A stretch of DNA of 64,000 bases from positions 186,001 through 250,000 of the forward strand of contig NZ_FOQI01000002.1 in the NCBI RefSeq assembly GCF_900113705.1, in the 5' to 3' direction. This DNA comes from Collimonas sp. OK307. Lineage in GTDB: Bacteria > Pseudomonadota > Gammaproteobacteria > Burkholderiales > Burkholderiaceae_D. Under the pieces are notes generated by a model. That model searched no databases. It was not told the origin of the DNA and saw only the letters and a program-made list of their open reading frames with translations. Position 1 is the first letter of the stretch, and every line of letters begins with the position of its first letter. Positions 16,485 through 26,684 of this stretch are shown here, piece by piece. The position numbers and the translations under genes were made by a program.

Positions 16485-18575
16485 TTACTTGCTCAAGTCG
16501 ATTGCGTATTTGGCAAACCCGCTGGCATCCAGCGCGCCTTCCGCTTTCACCCGGCTCAAGCCCAGCGCTTGTGCAACCGGCAACTTGCCCGGCGCCGAAC
16601 GGAGGATAACCGGGCCTTGGGTGGCCACCTTGACGAAACTCCAGCTTTGGCCGCTGCCGTTTGCCGCGCTGGTGACCTTGCCCTGCTTTTTCAGATATGT
16701 ACTGACCACCGCCTGGTTGGCGTCCGGCGATTTGATGATGGTCTTGCTGCCGTCGATACCCGGCACATTGCCGCCGCCACCGGCACGGTAGTCATTGGTG
16801 GCGACGATGAAATCGTCAGTGTCGGCCACGGCCTTACCGGCATAAGTCAGATTGCTGATGCGGCTACCGGCAGGTTTGGTGACGTCGATCTGATATTGCA
16901 TCGCGTTGTTTTCGGCATAGAACACGTCGTAATTGAAGATCGTCGAGTAGGACGGCACCAGGTCTTGCTCGGCCGTGCTGGCCGGATCAATCATGGCGAA
17001 CTGCTTTGCAGCGGTTTCCAGCCATTTCTTCAGGTCGGAACCTTTGATTTTGACTGCTTGCAGGTTGTTGTTGCCATATAAGTACAGATCGCCCGGATTC
17101 CGTACCTGCAAGCCGAATGGCGCCGCCGGGGAAGCCCCTGGAGCGACATCGGTAAAGTCGGTAGGACCATTGCGGCCGGCTTTGAACGGTGCGCTGCAGG
17201 AAATCACCGGGATCGCCTTGTAGCTGGCCAGCACCGGATCGGTCGAATTGGCGAGGAAGTTCTTCACGTAGTCGATCTGCGCCTGGTTGACGATCTGGAT
17301 CGCGCTGACATCACCGACCAGCGAAAAATAGGCAGACATCTCAAAGTCGGTGGTGGTGCCCAGCGGCTGTGTGGCGTAAGACAGCGTGGCCTGGTGTTCG
17401 GTGGCGACCAGCGGTGCGATCGCAGGATCGGCATTGATGTTGGTCTTGCCGTCGGCATATTTGAAGCCGCGTGCTTCAACATTGGTCTGGTCTTTTTGCA
17501 CTACCCATTTACCACCCTGGTATTTCAGCACCATCTTGATGATACCGAGACGTCGGCCCCAGCTTTGCGCCATCACTGCCGGAATGCCGTTGACCAGGCC
17601 TTTGCTGGTATCCACCAGATTGCTCGGCAAGGCCGCCAGCGATGCATCGATGGCTGGCGCGCCGGCTTCACGCGCTTGCGGGAAGATCAGGTGGGAGTGA
17701 CCCAGCATCAGCGCATCGATACCGGTGCTGGCAAGATACAAACTGCCATTTTCCATCTTGGGACTGTAAGGCGAAGCATCCAGCCCGCCGTGCGACAGGG
17801 CGACCACCAGGTCGGCGCCCTTGCTGCGCATCTCCGGCACATACTTGAGCGCCGATTCCTGCACCCCGTTGACCATCACCTTGCCGGCCAGGTTCTTCTG
17901 GTCCCAATCCATGATCTGCGGCGGCACAAAGCTGATGATGCCGACATTCAGCGCGACATTCATGGCGCTGCCGTCAGGTTTGGTGGCGCTGAATTGTTTG
18001 GCGATCAGCGCATACGGATTAAAAATCGGCTTGCCGGATGCAACGCCGACCACGTTGGATAACACCAACGGGAAATTCGGCGCGCCGCAGTTGCTGCCTT
18101 TTTGCACGCCCGGAACACCGAAGTCGGTATTGGTGATCTGGCTCAGGAAATCGAGGCCGTAGTTGAATTCGTGATTGCCCATGCCGGCGCCGTCGTATTG
18201 CAAGGCATTCATCACCTTATGCACCGCCAGCGTGCCGCTGCAGGTAACCGGCGCGGCCACCGCCTGGTAATCCCCGAGCAGCGTGCCCTGGATGACGTCG
18301 CCATCGTCCAGCAAGAGATTGTTAGGATTTTCCTGGCGCGCGCCCTTGATCAGGGTTGCGGTGCGCTCGAGGCCGAGGCTGGTGTCGGCCTTCAAGCCGT
18401 AGTAGTCGTAGCTGAGGACGTTCTGGTGGATGTCGGTGGTTTCCAGCAGTCCCAGCTTCAGCACAGTCCCTTCTGGAATGGAAACCTCAAGGTTGCCGCC
18501 GCCATTGCTGCTACAACCGGAAACGGCCACTGCGGCCAGGACAGTCAAGGCGGGCAAACGCATCTTTTTATGCAT
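16485..18575 (-). CDS. cpdB: 2',3'-cyclic-nucleotide 2'-phosphodiesterase/3'-nucleotidase lipoprotein
   Basis: 696 residues. Lipoprotein signal with VSGC. The metallophosphatase domain has ETTDIHQNVLSYDYYG, DDGDVIQGT, GMGNHEFNYGLDFL and LMLGHSHLIFP metal motifs, followed by a 5'-nucleotidase C-terminal domain (VATNDYRAGGGG). The order and spacing match CpdB rather than UshA (GNHEFNYG; FVPPQIMDWDQKNL). It degrades extracellular 2',3'-cyclic nucleotides and 3'-nucleotides to nucleosides and phosphate. E. coli CpdB is soluble and periplasmic; this one is lipid-anchored. The Sel1 lipoprotein gene follows with 2 bases between. Confidence 0.9.
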   Translation of the reverse strand: MHKKMRLPALTVLAAVAVSGCSSNGGGNLEVSIPEGTVLKLGLLETTDIHQNVLSYDYYGLKADTSLGLERTATLIKGARQENPNNLLLDDGDVIQGTLLGDYQAVAAPVTCSGTLAVHKVMNALQYDGAGMGNHEFNYGLDFLSQITNTDFGVPGVQKGSNCGAPNFPLVLSNVVGVASGKPIFNPYALIAKQFSATKPDGSAMNVALNVGIISFVPPQIMDWDQKNLAGKVMVNGVQESALKYVPEMRSKGADLVVALSHGGLDASPYSPKMENGSLYLASTGIDALMLGHSHLIFPQAREAGAPAIDASLAALPSNLVDTSKGLVNGIPAVMAQSWGRRLGIIKMVLKYQGGKWVVQKDQTNVEARGFKYADGKTNINADPAIAPLVATEHQATLSYATQPLGTTTDFEMSAYFSLVGDVSAIQIVNQAQIDYVKNFLANSTDPVLASYKAIPVISCSAPFKAGRNGPTDFTDVAPGASPAAPFGLQVRNPGDLYLYGNNNLQAVKIKGSDLKKWLETAAKQFAMIDPASTAEQDLVPSYSTIFNYDVFYAENNAMQYQIDVTKPAGSRISNLTYAGKAVADTDDFIVATNDYRAGGGGNVPGIDGSKTIIKSPDANQAVVSTYLKKQGKVTSAANGSGQSWSFVKVATQGPVILRSAPGKLPVAQALGLSRVKAEGALDASGFAKYAIDLSK

Positions 18576-18765
18576 GATAACTTTCGGAAATATTTATGGG
18601 CTGGTCTGGGTAAGAAGCTGGCGCCACTGACACGCGCTTTTTGGGGGCGTTCCGGGCGAAGATTATATTTTGGAAATATTTCCCGATCATTACATTGCGT
18701 TACATTCGACTCGGTTTGCTTCGGACTGTACATTTGCAGGTTTTCGTCCAACAACTAAAATCTCG

Positions 18766-18795
18766 CCGTCATCCCCGCTTTCGCGGGGATGACGG
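18766..18795. repeat. GTCATCCCCGC inverted repeat, copy 1
   Basis: Perfect 13-bp arms (18766-18778, 18783-18795) with a 4-base loop TTTC, followed on the plus strand by AGTTTTT. It lies between the divergent cpdB and ahpC, so it does not end either gene. A nearly identical element is at 60217-60244, which marks it as a dispersed REP-like repeat. Confidence 0.75.
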
Positions 18796-19038
18796 AGTTT
18801 TTAGAAGTCGCCTAAACTAATAGCCCGATAAAGCGTCCATCAGCTTCTTGCCTGTTTCTTGTTGATGGCCTTAAAGCATTATTTATACCAAGGCAAAATG
18901 CACTCATAGGAGGAATTAATCCGTTATCGATAGTTATTGCAAATCGAAACTCAAAATTAAATCAATTATACAAATGAATCAACCTGGTTTATCGTTGCTA
19001 CCTAGACTTCTCAACCAGCACTTAGTAAGGAAAACACT
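18796..19038. other. ahpC leader and promoter region
   Basis: No gene. AT-rich leader before ahpC with AAGGA just ahead of its ATG. ATAG-like blocks at 18930-18950 are loosely spaced as in OxyR sites but match too poorly to call. Confidence 0.4.
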
Positions 19039-19602
19039 ATGTCTTTGATCAATACTCAAATTAAGCCTTTCTCAGCAACTGCCCTCCACAATGGCAAATT
19101 CGTTCCAGTCACTCAGGAAACCCTGAAGGGCAAGTGGTCTGTATTCGTTTTCTACCCAGCCGACTTCACTTTCGTCTGCCCGACTGAATTGGAAGACCTG
19201 GCCGACAACTACGCTGAATTCCAGAAACTGGGCGTGGAAATCTACGGTATCTCGACCGACACCCATTTCGCTCACAAGGCATGGCACGACACATCGGACG
19301 CGATCAAGAAAGTTAACTACCCACTGATCGGCGACCCGACTACAACTCTGTCGCGCAACTTTGAAGTACTGATCGAAGAAGAAGGCCTGGCACTGCGCGG
19401 CACATTCGTGATCAATCCAGAAGGCCTGATCAAGCTGTACGAAATCCACGACAACGGCATCGGCCGTGACGCTTCGGAATTGCTGCGTAAAGTTAAGGCA
19501 GCGCAATACGTAGCATCGCACCCAGGTGAAGTTTGCCCAGCCAAGTGGAAAGAAGGCGAAGCAACCCTGACTCCATCGCTGGACCTGGTTGGCAAGATCT
19601 AA
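19039..19602 (+). CDS. ahpC: alkyl hydroperoxide reductase C, 2-Cys peroxiredoxin
   Basis: 187 residues, exact family length. The peroxidatic Cys is in [12 protein letters not shown] (about residue 47) and the resolving Cys is in [10 protein letters not shown] (about residue 166). It reduces hydrogen peroxide and organic peroxides and is itself reduced by AhpF, encoded 118 bp downstream. AAGGAAAACACT precedes the ATG. Codon choice is strongly biased, as expected of a very highly expressed protein. Confidence 0.97.
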   Translation: MSLINTQIKPFSATALHNGKFVPVTQETLKGKWSVFVFYPADFTFVCPTELEDLADNYAEFQKLGVEIYGISTDTHFAHKAWHDTSDAIKKVNYPLIGDPTTTLSRNFEVLIEEEGLALRGTFVINPEGLIKLYEIHDNGIGRDASELLRKVKAAQYVASHPGEVCPAKWKEGEATLTPSLDLVGKI

Positions 19603-19720
19603 GATTTTTTAAGATCCGATAGCTGCAAATGTTTTACGGTTCGAGCCTGAAGCTGGGCTCGAACCGGCAGTACCCCTATTCAAATCGTCACAAACATCGT
19701 GACAAACGTAAGGAACCGCC

Positions 19721-21316
19721 ATGCTTGATGCAAATCTCAAAACCCAATTGAAAAGCTATTTGGAAAAAATCGTGCAACCGATTGAGATCGTTGCGTCGCT
19801 GGACAACGGTGACAAGTCACGTGAACTGCAATCGCTGTTGCAAGAAATCGCGACGCTGTCGGAACGCATTACGCTGATCGAGCGTAGCGACGACAACGAA
19901 CGCAAACCCTCGTTCTCCATCAATCGCCCAGGCGTCGATACCGGCATCCGTTTTGCCGCAATTCCGATGGGCCACGAATTTACTTCGCTGGTGCTGGCCT
20001 TGCTGCAAGTCGGCGGCCATCCCGTGAAACTGGACGACACCGTCATTGAACAGATCCGCAATCTGGATGGCGATTATGTCTTCGAAACCTATATCTCACT
20101 GTCGTGCCAGAACTGCCCTGAAGTAGTGCAGGCATTGAACGTAATGGCGCTGATCAATCCGCGTATCCGTCAAGTCACCATCGACGGCGCACTGTTCCAG
20201 GATGAAGTGGAAAAACGCGAAATCATGGCTGTGCCGACTACCTACCTGAACGGCGAAGTGTTCGGCCAGGGCCGCACCAGCGTCGAAGAAATCCTCGCCA
20301 AGCTGGATACCGGCGCCGGCGCCCGCAAAGCGGTCGAGCTGAGCGCCAAAGAGCCCTACGATGTGCTGATCGTCGGCGGCGGTCCTGCCGGTGCGGCAGC
20401 TGCGATTTATGCAGCGCGCAAGGGCATCCGCACCGGTGTGGTGTCGGAACGCTTTGGCGGCCAGGTGCTGGATACGCTGTCGATTGAAAACTTCGTTTCG
20501 GTAAAAGAAACCGAAGGGCCTAAGTTTGCCACCGCGCTGGAACAACACGTCAAGACCTATGAAGTCGACATCATGAACGTGCAACTGGCGTCGGCCCTGA
20601 TTCCAGGCAAGCTGATTGAAATCAAGCTGGCCAACGGCGGCTCGCTGAAAAGCAAAACCGTGGTGCTGGCCACCGGCGCCCGCTGGCGCGAAATCAACGT
20701 GCCGGGCGAACGCGAATACCGTAACCACGGCGTCGCCTACTGCCCGCATTGCGATGGCCCGCTGTTCAAAGGCAAGCGCGTAGCGGTGATCGGCGGCGGT
20801 AACTCCGGCGTAGAAGCGGCGATCGACCTAGCTGGTTTGGTAAGCCATGTCACATTGATTGAATTTGGCGATGAATTGCGTGCGGATGCAGTATTGCAAC
20901 GCAAGCTGCACAGCCTGGCCAACGTTACCGTGATCACTTCGGCGCAAACTACCGAAATCACCGGCGACAGCAAGAAGGTTAACGGCCTGGTGTACAAGGA
21001 CCGCAAGACCGATGCCGTGCATACCGTTGAACTCGAAGGCGTGTTCGTGCAAATCGGCCTGGTGCCGAATACCGAATGGCTGAAAGGCACGCTGGCCTTG
21101 TCGCGTCATGGTGAAATTGAAGTCGACGCCAAGGGCCAGACCTCGATCCCGGGTGTATTCGCCGCCGGCGACGTCACCACCGTGCCGTTCAAGCAGATCG
21201 TGATTGCGGTAGGCGAGGGCGCCAAGGCATCGTTGAGCGCATTCGATTATCTGATCCGTAGTTCGGACTCGGATGAAGAAGATGTTGTCAGCGAAGCTGA
21301 AACTGTTGCTGCCTAA
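19721..21316 (+). CDS. ahpF: alkyl hydroperoxide reductase F, NADH:AhpC disulfide reductase
   Basis: 531 residues. The N-terminal double thioredoxin fold has SCQNCPEVV (CxxC near residue 130). The FAD motif [17 protein letters not shown], redox CPHCDGP (near 347) and NAD motif [15 protein letters not shown] follow in the thioredoxin reductase-like part. It moves electrons from NADH to AhpC. AAGGA precedes the ATG. The slightly longer acidic tail ([12 protein letters not shown]) is ordinary variation. Confidence 0.96.
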   Translation: MLDANLKTQLKSYLEKIVQPIEIVASLDNGDKSRELQSLLQEIATLSERITLIERSDDNERKPSFSINRPGVDTGIRFAAIPMGHEFTSLVLALLQVGGHPVKLDDTVIEQIRNLDGDYVFETYISLSCQNCPEVVQALNVMALINPRIRQVTIDGALFQDEVEKREIMAVPTTYLNGEVFGQGRTSVEEILAKLDTGAGARKAVELSAKEPYDVLIVGGGPAGAAAAIYAARKGIRTGVVSERFGGQVLDTLSIENFVSVKETEGPKFATALEQHVKTYEVDIMNVQLASALIPGKLIEIKLANGGSLKSKTVVLATGARWREINVPGEREYRNHGVAYCPHCDGPLFKGKRVAVIGGGNSGVEAAIDLAGLVSHVTLIEFGDELRADAVLQRKLHSLANVTVITSAQTTEITGDSKKVNGLVYKDRKTDAVHTVELEGVFVQIGLVPNTEWLKGTLALSRHGEIEVDAKGQTSIPGVFAAGDVTTVPFKQIVIAVGEGAKASLSAFDYLIRSSDSDEEDVVSEAETVAA

Positions 21317-21544
21317 GTAATCAACTCGCCATGAAGTTTTGCGCCAGCCCGATCCGCGGCTGGCGCAACGGCGACCGGCCTCTATCCCCATCCTTAATTG
21401 TTTGAAACGCAACGCGACACTACCGCCGCGCGCTTTGCCGTGCACCACGCCTTTGTAAACTGACCGAAAGCTTCGCGGTGCTAAGATTGTCTGTCTAGCT
21501 GTCTGTTCCGGCTTGTCCCATCACTGCGCTCTCAAGAGGATTCC

Positions 21545-22582
21545 ATGAATAACCCGACACTCAAGCAAATTCCCGCCACGCTGATCCCCGGAGACGGCAT
21601 CGGCCCTGAAGTAGTCGAGGCCACGGTCCAGGTGTTGGCTGCATTGGGTTCTCCATTCTCCTGGGATATACAACAAGCAGGTGTAGCCGGCGTCAATGCC
21701 AGCGGCGACCCGCTGCCAGAAGCCACCCTGGCCAGCATCCGCAAGACCAAGCTGGCCCTCAAAGGCCCGCTGACCACACCGATCGGCGAAGGCTTCCGCT
21801 CCTCCAACGTCCGTCTGCGCGAAGAATTCCAGCTATATGCCAATGTCCGGCCGGCACGGACGATTGTTCCAGGCCGCTTTGAAGACATCGACGTCGTCCT
21901 GATTCGGGAAAACATCGGCGGCTTTTATGTAGCGCACGAATACTACATTCCGGTCGGCGACGATCCGCGCGCGGTGGCCGTCTCTACCGGCATCAACACA
22001 CGTGAAGCTTGCAAGAAGATTGCGCGCTTCGCCTTTGAATATGCGGTAAAGAACGGCCGCAAGAAAATCACCGTAGTGCACAAGGCGAACATCCTCAAGG
22101 CGCTGACCGGCATCTTCCTCGAAGCCGCCCGGGAAATAGCGCACGAGTACGAAGGCAAAGTGCAGATGAACGATATGATCGTCGATGCCTGCGCGATGCA
22201 ACTGGTGCTGAATCCGTGGCAGTTCGACATGCTCTTATGCACCAACCTGTTCGGCGATATTCTTTCGGATCAGTTGGCGGGATTGGTAGGCGGCCTCGGC
22301 ATGGCGCCCGGCGCGAATATCGGCGATGACGTCGCGATCTTTGAAGCAGTGCATGGATCAGCGCCGGATATTGCGGGCAAGGGTATTGCTAATCCGATTT
22401 CGTTGCTGCTGGCAGCGGGGCAGATGCTAGACCATGTGGGCCACGATGATCTCGCCCTCCGACTACGCACCGCGATCACCGACACGCTTAACAAAGATCA
22501 CGTTGCTACCGGTGATCTCAAGGGCAAGGCATCGACTCAAGAGTTTACTGATGCGATTGTGCGCAGGTTGCAAACCGCTTAA
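21545..22582 (+). CDS. isocitrate dehydrogenase, NAD-type, ICDH/IPMDH family
   Basis: 345 residues. Core motifs are [31 protein letters not shown] (substrate arginines), VHKANILK, the metal Asp in [18 protein letters not shown], and [15 protein letters not shown] (nucleotide loop of the NAD-preferring type). The short length and this loop resemble NAD-dependent isocitrate dehydrogenases, unlike the longer E. coli NADP enzyme. It converts isocitrate to 2-oxoglutarate. Isopropylmalate or homoisocitrate activity is less likely given SSNVRLREE. It lies alone between ahpF and a convergent lipoprotein gene. Confidence 0.87.
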   Translation: MNNPTLKQIPATLIPGDGIGPEVVEATVQVLAALGSPFSWDIQQAGVAGVNASGDPLPEATLASIRKTKLALKGPLTTPIGEGFRSSNVRLREEFQLYANVRPARTIVPGRFEDIDVVLIRENIGGFYVAHEYYIPVGDDPRAVAVSTGINTREACKKIARFAFEYAVKNGRKKITVVHKANILKALTGIFLEAAREIAHEYEGKVQMNDMIVDACAMQLVLNPWQFDMLLCTNLFGDILSDQLAGLVGGLGMAPGANIGDDVAIFEAVHGSAPDIAGKGIANPISLLLAAGQMLDHVGHDDLALRLRTAITDTLNKDHVATGDLKGKASTQEFTDAIVRRLQTA

Positions 22583-22705
22583 AAAAGATTTTGCTGCATC
22601 AAACCCCTGGCAGAATTCCGCCGGGGTGATTCCATTTAGCGCAGCGATCGTGAATTTCCAGAATTCATGAATCTAAAAAAACCAGATCACTGTCGCCTAG
22701 GTCTC

Positions 22706-23776
22706 TTACCTCAATACTCGGCATTGCCCGTAATCACAGCGCATGGCAAGCGCGTCGCCGTTATCACATGAAACCGTATATGACTCGAATCCCGGACCTC
22801 TGTCGTTAAGGATCGCACGCGGCGCCCTGGAACAAGATTTCGCCTCGGGGAGATGTTCGGTTTGATATGAGTATTTGCCTACCTGCCCAGCAAGAGACTC
22901 GGCGGGTGGAATGCCGGTGGCAACAGCAGTCGTTACGGTGGCTTCCGTAATTACCGGTTGCGCCGGGCTTGACGGCTTACTTCCGTTCAATTGCCCCGCA
23001 ATCGCTCCGGTATTAGTTGTGGCTTGAACCCCTGTAGTCTGAACCGGTGGAGAAACTGCGACTGGCGATGCCGATCCGGCAACCGCTAAGGTCTTTGTGC
23101 CAGGCAATTTCAAAATATCCGTGGCAAGCAAATTGACGCAATCCGATGCAGATTTATCCAGATAGGTCTTGAGGAGCGATGCGTTATTGCTCAGGAGCTG
23201 ATCTTTGGTTACCGGATTTTGTGCATCTCCTCTTGCTGTTTTACACAGCGTTTCAGCAACCACCTTCTTGGTTGATGTATCGACCAGCCTTATGCGAGCC
23301 GAATAAATAACCCTATAGTGGGCCCAGTCGCTCGGAAAGTAGAGGAACATCCACGCAAAGGTTTTAACGTCCAGAAGATAGTCAGCTCCCCGATAGGTCG
23401 ACACCAGGTTCTGCACGTCGTCACTGGCTGCAACGATGTTTTGGTTGGAGACCAGCGTTGTCCCTCGTTCCTCGCTCAGTCTTGTTGCCAGCCCCTGGCC
23501 AATCTTCAGTGCGGGATCTTCAATCCCGTTGGTCCGGACGATTTCGTTACCCTCTGCAACCATCATGATAGCTCCCAGCACAGCGAACGCGGCTTTGCCG
23601 GCAGTGGATGCAGAAAAATCCGGAGTTGGATACTTTGTCAGTACGACTTTTTTGCCTGTCAGCTGTACCGAACCATCTTGCGAAAGCGGCGTATGGCTCA
23701 CTGTCGTGCATGCCGCTAACGAAGCGGTAATGAGGATGGCTCCGATGGCTCTTTTTGTGGTTTCTCTCAGTCCCAT
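22706..23776 (-). CDS. lipoprotein of unknown function
   Basis: 356 residues from ATG 23776; earlier in-frame starts would push the lipobox too far in. The signal RAIGAILITASLAAC has lipobox LAAC. The middle (about 100-240) looks like a folded domain with WMFLYFPSDWAHYRVIYSARIRLVD and KVVAETLCKT. A Pro/Thr/Ala linker follows, then a Cys-containing tail. I do not recognise the family. It converges with the isocitrate dehydrogenase gene, with an imperfect hairpin at about 22610-22634 between them. Confidence 0.75.
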   Translation of the reverse strand: MGLRETTKRAIGAILITASLAACTTVSHTPLSQDGSVQLTGKKVVLTKYPTPDFSASTAGKAAFAVLGAIMMVAEGNEIVRTNGIEDPALKIGQGLATRLSEERGTTLVSNQNIVAASDDVQNLVSTYRGADYLLDVKTFAWMFLYFPSDWAHYRVIYSARIRLVDTSTKKVVAETLCKTARGDAQNPVTKDQLLSNNASLLKTYLDKSASDCVNLLATDILKLPGTKTLAVAGSASPVAVSPPVQTTGVQATTNTGAIAGQLNGSKPSSPAQPVITEATVTTAVATGIPPAESLAGQVGKYSYQTEHLPEAKSCSRAPRAILNDRGPGFESYTVSCDNGDALAMRCDYGQCRVLR

Positions 23777-23942
23777 GGACTGCCCCCAGTAGATATTTTT
23801 CTGCATGATTATTCGAATTGTAGTTAGCGGCAGCGGAACAAAAGCCGAAATAGTTGCCAAATGGCATCACAGCATAAGGACTGTCGGGAAAGTTGTCTAC
23901 TGAAGTTACGGATTTGCGCGACGCGCAATGTGGTTTTTCCGG

Positions 23943-24722
23943 TCAGGCTACGGAATATAGAGTCGCGGCGCCCCACGCCATCAGCAGGACGCCGGTGCCA
24001 CGACCGATCCAATGACCAGCAGGTGCAAGTTTTTCGATCAGGATAAACAGGGCAATGCCGCCGATCCACGTAAAGTTCATCACGCCGCCAACAAAAAGCA
24101 GCAGCATCAGCAGCCAGCAGCAACCGACACAGTAAGCACCGTGTCGGAAACCCATCACAAACGCACCGCGCACTCCTGTCCGCCAATGCGCCGTCAGGAA
24201 TTCAATCGGCGAACGGCAGTTTCGCAAGCAAAACTGCTTTAGCGGCGTCCATTGGTACAGGCCGGCGGCGATCAACACCGCTCCCGCCAGGACGGCGCTG
24301 GTGGTTTCCATCATCGGCGGCGACAACGCACTTTGCTCCATCACATACTGAAGCGCGGCAGCCGCCAGGCTAAACGTAGCCCAGACCGCGACGTAGCCAA
24401 GCATGAATCCACCTGATGCCGTCACCAACTCGCCGGTTGCGGCTTTGCTCCGTGCGATTGTGGAATAGAGCAGGATCATCGGCGCGGCGCTTGGCAACAT
24501 CATGGCCGCCATCATTACCGCCCACATGGCAAACACGAGGACTGCATGGCCAAGCGTCCACGGCCCCATGCTCATCGGCATCAGCATGTCGCCCATCGCT
24601 TGCATCATCCCGGCGCCAGTCAGCAGATACGTCCAGGACAGGATGACGACGACCAGCAGCCCGGATACGACCAGGACACGATCGTGCCGCAGCACGCGCT
24701 GCATGAATGCGCTATCAGCCAC
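23943..24722 (-). CDS. DUF2182 integral membrane protein
   Basis: 259 residues, about six or seven membrane helices. FAMWAVMMAAMMLPSAAPMI and the Cys cluster in GFRHGAYCVGCCWLLMLLLF are the conserved DUF2182 features, and the latter looks like a metal or thiol site in the membrane. The GTG start at 24722 directly abuts the stop of the DUF1326 gene, so translation is coupled. The pairing with DUF1326 is common in proteobacteria. The function is unknown; metal handling is a guess from the Cys/Met content. Confidence 0.85.
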   Translation of the reverse strand: MADSAFMQRVLRHDRVLVVSGLLVVVILSWTYLLTGAGMMQAMGDMLMPMSMGPWTLGHAVLVFAMWAVMMAAMMLPSAAPMILLYSTIARSKAATGELVTASGGFMLGYVAVWATFSLAAAALQYVMEQSALSPPMMETTSAVLAGAVLIAAGLYQWTPLKQFCLRNCRSPIEFLTAHWRTGVRGAFVMGFRHGAYCVGCCWLLMLLLFVGGVMNFTWIGGIALFILIEKLAPAGHWIGRGTGVLLMAWGAATLYSVA

Positions 24723-25355
24723 TCAAGCCGCCACGCCTTGCGGTGTTTGCACTACATTAGCCAGCGTACTGTGGCTGCCCGTAGTCTCGAACTTGATGGC
24801 GCCGTTGCTGCGGATATTGGCTGATGCCACCTCGCCCTCGTGGTGCTCGAAACCCTCCGGCATCACAACCAGAATGTGGTGCGGCTCGCCGGTCACCGGG
24901 TTCTTGATCGGTTCCACTTCGGTTTCAAGCACGCCGGGGATAACCAGGCGCGCGGTCCTGGCAGCCTTGTCAAACTCGAACGTGATGGGAGCGAAGATAG
25001 GATCGTGCATCTTCGTCACGATCACGCTGAAGATATGGAACAGCGTGCCTTCCGCCGAGTTCTGCCCCGACATGATGTTGAACAATGCCTCACGCTGGTC
25101 GGGGCTGGCACGCTCTTCGATGATCGGCTGCAATTGCCCGTTTCCTTCATGCAATGCACCCGGGAACGACACCACTACGAAGAAGCTCAAGCCATCCAGG
25201 CTGGTGGCGCCGAAATGGCCCTTGGTGATGCGCATGCCTGCGAGACCCTGGCAGCTACCCTGCGTCGGCCTGGCGTTGAAATCGCAAGGGCACCCGAATG
25301 CGCAATTGCAGTTCTTGATCCATTCGCCTTCGAGGCGCCAGTCAGCTTGTGCCAT
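24723..25355 (-). CDS. DUF1326 protein
   Basis: 210 residues, no signal. The N-terminus WIKNCNCAFGCPCDFNARP with four cysteines is the DUF1326 signature, and the rest is a mixed alpha/beta domain. AGGAGAATAGC leads into the ATG. It is first in a two-gene operon with the DUF2182 membrane protein. The Cys-rich start suggests a metal or thiol role shared with the membrane partner (inference). Confidence 0.85.
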   Translation of the reverse strand: MAQADWRLEGEWIKNCNCAFGCPCDFNARPTQGSCQGLAGMRITKGHFGATSLDGLSFFVVVSFPGALHEGNGQLQPIIEERASPDQREALFNIMSGQNSAEGTLFHIFSVIVTKMHDPIFAPITFEFDKAARTARLVIPGVLETEVEPIKNPVTGEPHHILVVMPEGFEHHEGEVASANIRSNGAIKFETTGSHSTLANVVQTPQGVAA

Positions 25356-25661
25356 GCTATTCTCCTGTCAGTGTTTGTGAGCGCATCGTGGTTCGACGCG
25401 ATCGACATGCGAGCCTGAAGCAGGTCAGCAGATCCTTTGAATGCTTACAATCGAGACATGTTGTGCTTCAGCATTGAGACGTTCCATGAACGCAAGGTGA
25501 CGCATTGAATTCATCGTCAAAATGTGTTTTCACTGAGTGAAGATTAGTGCACGTCTTGACCTATTACAAATGGTTTCGACCTGTTCTTTCGACCCGCGCC
25601 GGGCTTCACGAAAACACGTTGGCTGACTCGCTTCAAGCAGTATCCGGTTCCCCGTTTATAG
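25356..25661. other. divergent intergenic region
   Basis: 306 bp between the DUF1326 gene and the ABC ATPase gene. It should hold both promoters. No repeat, operator or small gene is evident. Confidence 0.4.
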
Positions 25662-26309
25662 TTGAAAATCCATGCCATGAAGCACCATCACACAGCCATT
25701 CTCCAAGCCGTCAATCTCACTTTTCATTACCCTGAGCAAAATTTATTCGATAACTGGTCGGCCGAAATTCCTGCAGGCATCACGCTGGTGCGCGGTGGCG
25801 ATGGGCGGGGGAAGAGTAGTTTGCTGCGGCTGCTGGCCGGCGACTTGGCGGCCCAAGCGGGGGAATTGCAGATCAACGATGTGCGCCTGCATGAGCAGCC
25901 CGACGCTTATCGGCGGCAAGTATTCTGGGTTGATCCGCGTTCGGAGGCGTTCGACCAGATGACGGCGCATGAGTATTTTGCTTCGTTGCACGGTGCGTAT
26001 CCCGGGTTTGATGATGCACTGTTGCCAGCCCTCACCGAAGGGTTGTCGCTGACGCCGCATTTGGACAAGCAGCTGTATAAGTTATCCACAGGAAGCAAAC
26101 GGAAAGTCTGGTTGGCGGCTGCGTTTGCGGCCGGCGCCACGCTTAATTTGTTGGATGATCCGTTTGCGGGGTTGGATAAGGCGTCTATTAATTTTGTCGT
26201 GAAGATGTTGAATCAGGTTGCGGGTAATCCGGGGCAGGCTTGGGTGATTGCGCTTTATGAAGCGCCGGAGGGAGTGCCGTTGGCTTCGGTGGTGGAACTA
26301 GGAGATTGA
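25662..26309 (+). CDS. stand-alone ABC ATPase
   Basis: 215 residues, one nucleotide-binding domain. Walker A is GGDGRGKSSLLRLL, the signature is KLSTGSKRKVW, and Walker B is TLNLLDDPFAGLD, where the usual catalytic Glu after the Asp is Asp. No permease or binding protein gene is adjacent. Length and sequence resemble small exporter-type ATPases such as CcmA-like proteins. ATG 25677 (MKHHHTA) is an equally good start. The Glu-to-Asp change may slow hydrolysis. Confidence 0.8.
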   Translation: MKIHAMKHHHTAILQAVNLTFHYPEQNLFDNWSAEIPAGITLVRGGDGRGKSSLLRLLAGDLAAQAGELQINDVRLHEQPDAYRRQVFWVDPRSEAFDQMTAHEYFASLHGAYPGFDDALLPALTEGLSLTPHLDKQLYKLSTGSKRKVWLAAAFAAGATLNLLDDPFAGLDKASINFVVKMLNQVAGNPGQAWVIALYEAPEGVPLASVVELGD

Positions 26310-26405
26310 GAGGGCGCTTATCCGCAGATTTGGGAGTCAGCGTCTCCCAAATTGAATTGTTACAGCGCTTTCTGGCTGAAAAACTGAAAAAGTAATTGGT
26401 GAAAT
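26310..26405. other. edge of accessory block 1
   Basis: AT content rises here. A short open stretch (about 27 codons, ending in LLQRFLAEKLKK before a stop at 26392) is too small to call. Confidence 0.3.
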
Positions 26406-26621
26406 ATGATGACAGGTAAACCCCTCCCCAAGATAGCTGGCGATTTTTTTCCGCTCGTAGATAACCTGAAGCCAACTGCAGGCCAGCAGCCAGCCAAAGA
26501 TTTGGGGCTGGCCGATAATTTCCCGCCTGTTACAAGATCCCTCTCAGGAATCTTGGCGTCAAGCCATGATGTTGATGACAAGCGAGATTACCGTGCATAC
26601 GTAGAGGAAAAATATCGGTGA
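26406..26621 (+). CDS. small hypothetical protein
   Basis: 71 codons from ATG ATG at 26406, preceded by GGTGAAAT. The translation ends in SHDVDDKRDYRAYVEEKYR and has a protein-like composition rather than the Arg/Pro-rich look of antisense frames. No recognisable family. It lies beside toxin-antitoxin remnants, so it may be part of that debris. Confidence 0.3.
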   Translation: MMTGKPLPKIAGDFFPLVDNLKPTAGQQPAKDLGLADNFPPVTRSLSGILASSHDVDDKRDYRAYVEEKYR

Positions 26622-26684
26622 ATAGCCTCTATGAAACGAAAGTCATTCTTGCCTAGGTCCGATTGCTCTTGAAGTTCCGCCAGA

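Noticed and set aside
18930-18960. Possible OxyR site before ahpC
   Set aside because: ATAG-type blocks do not fit the 7-base spacing and matches are too weak.
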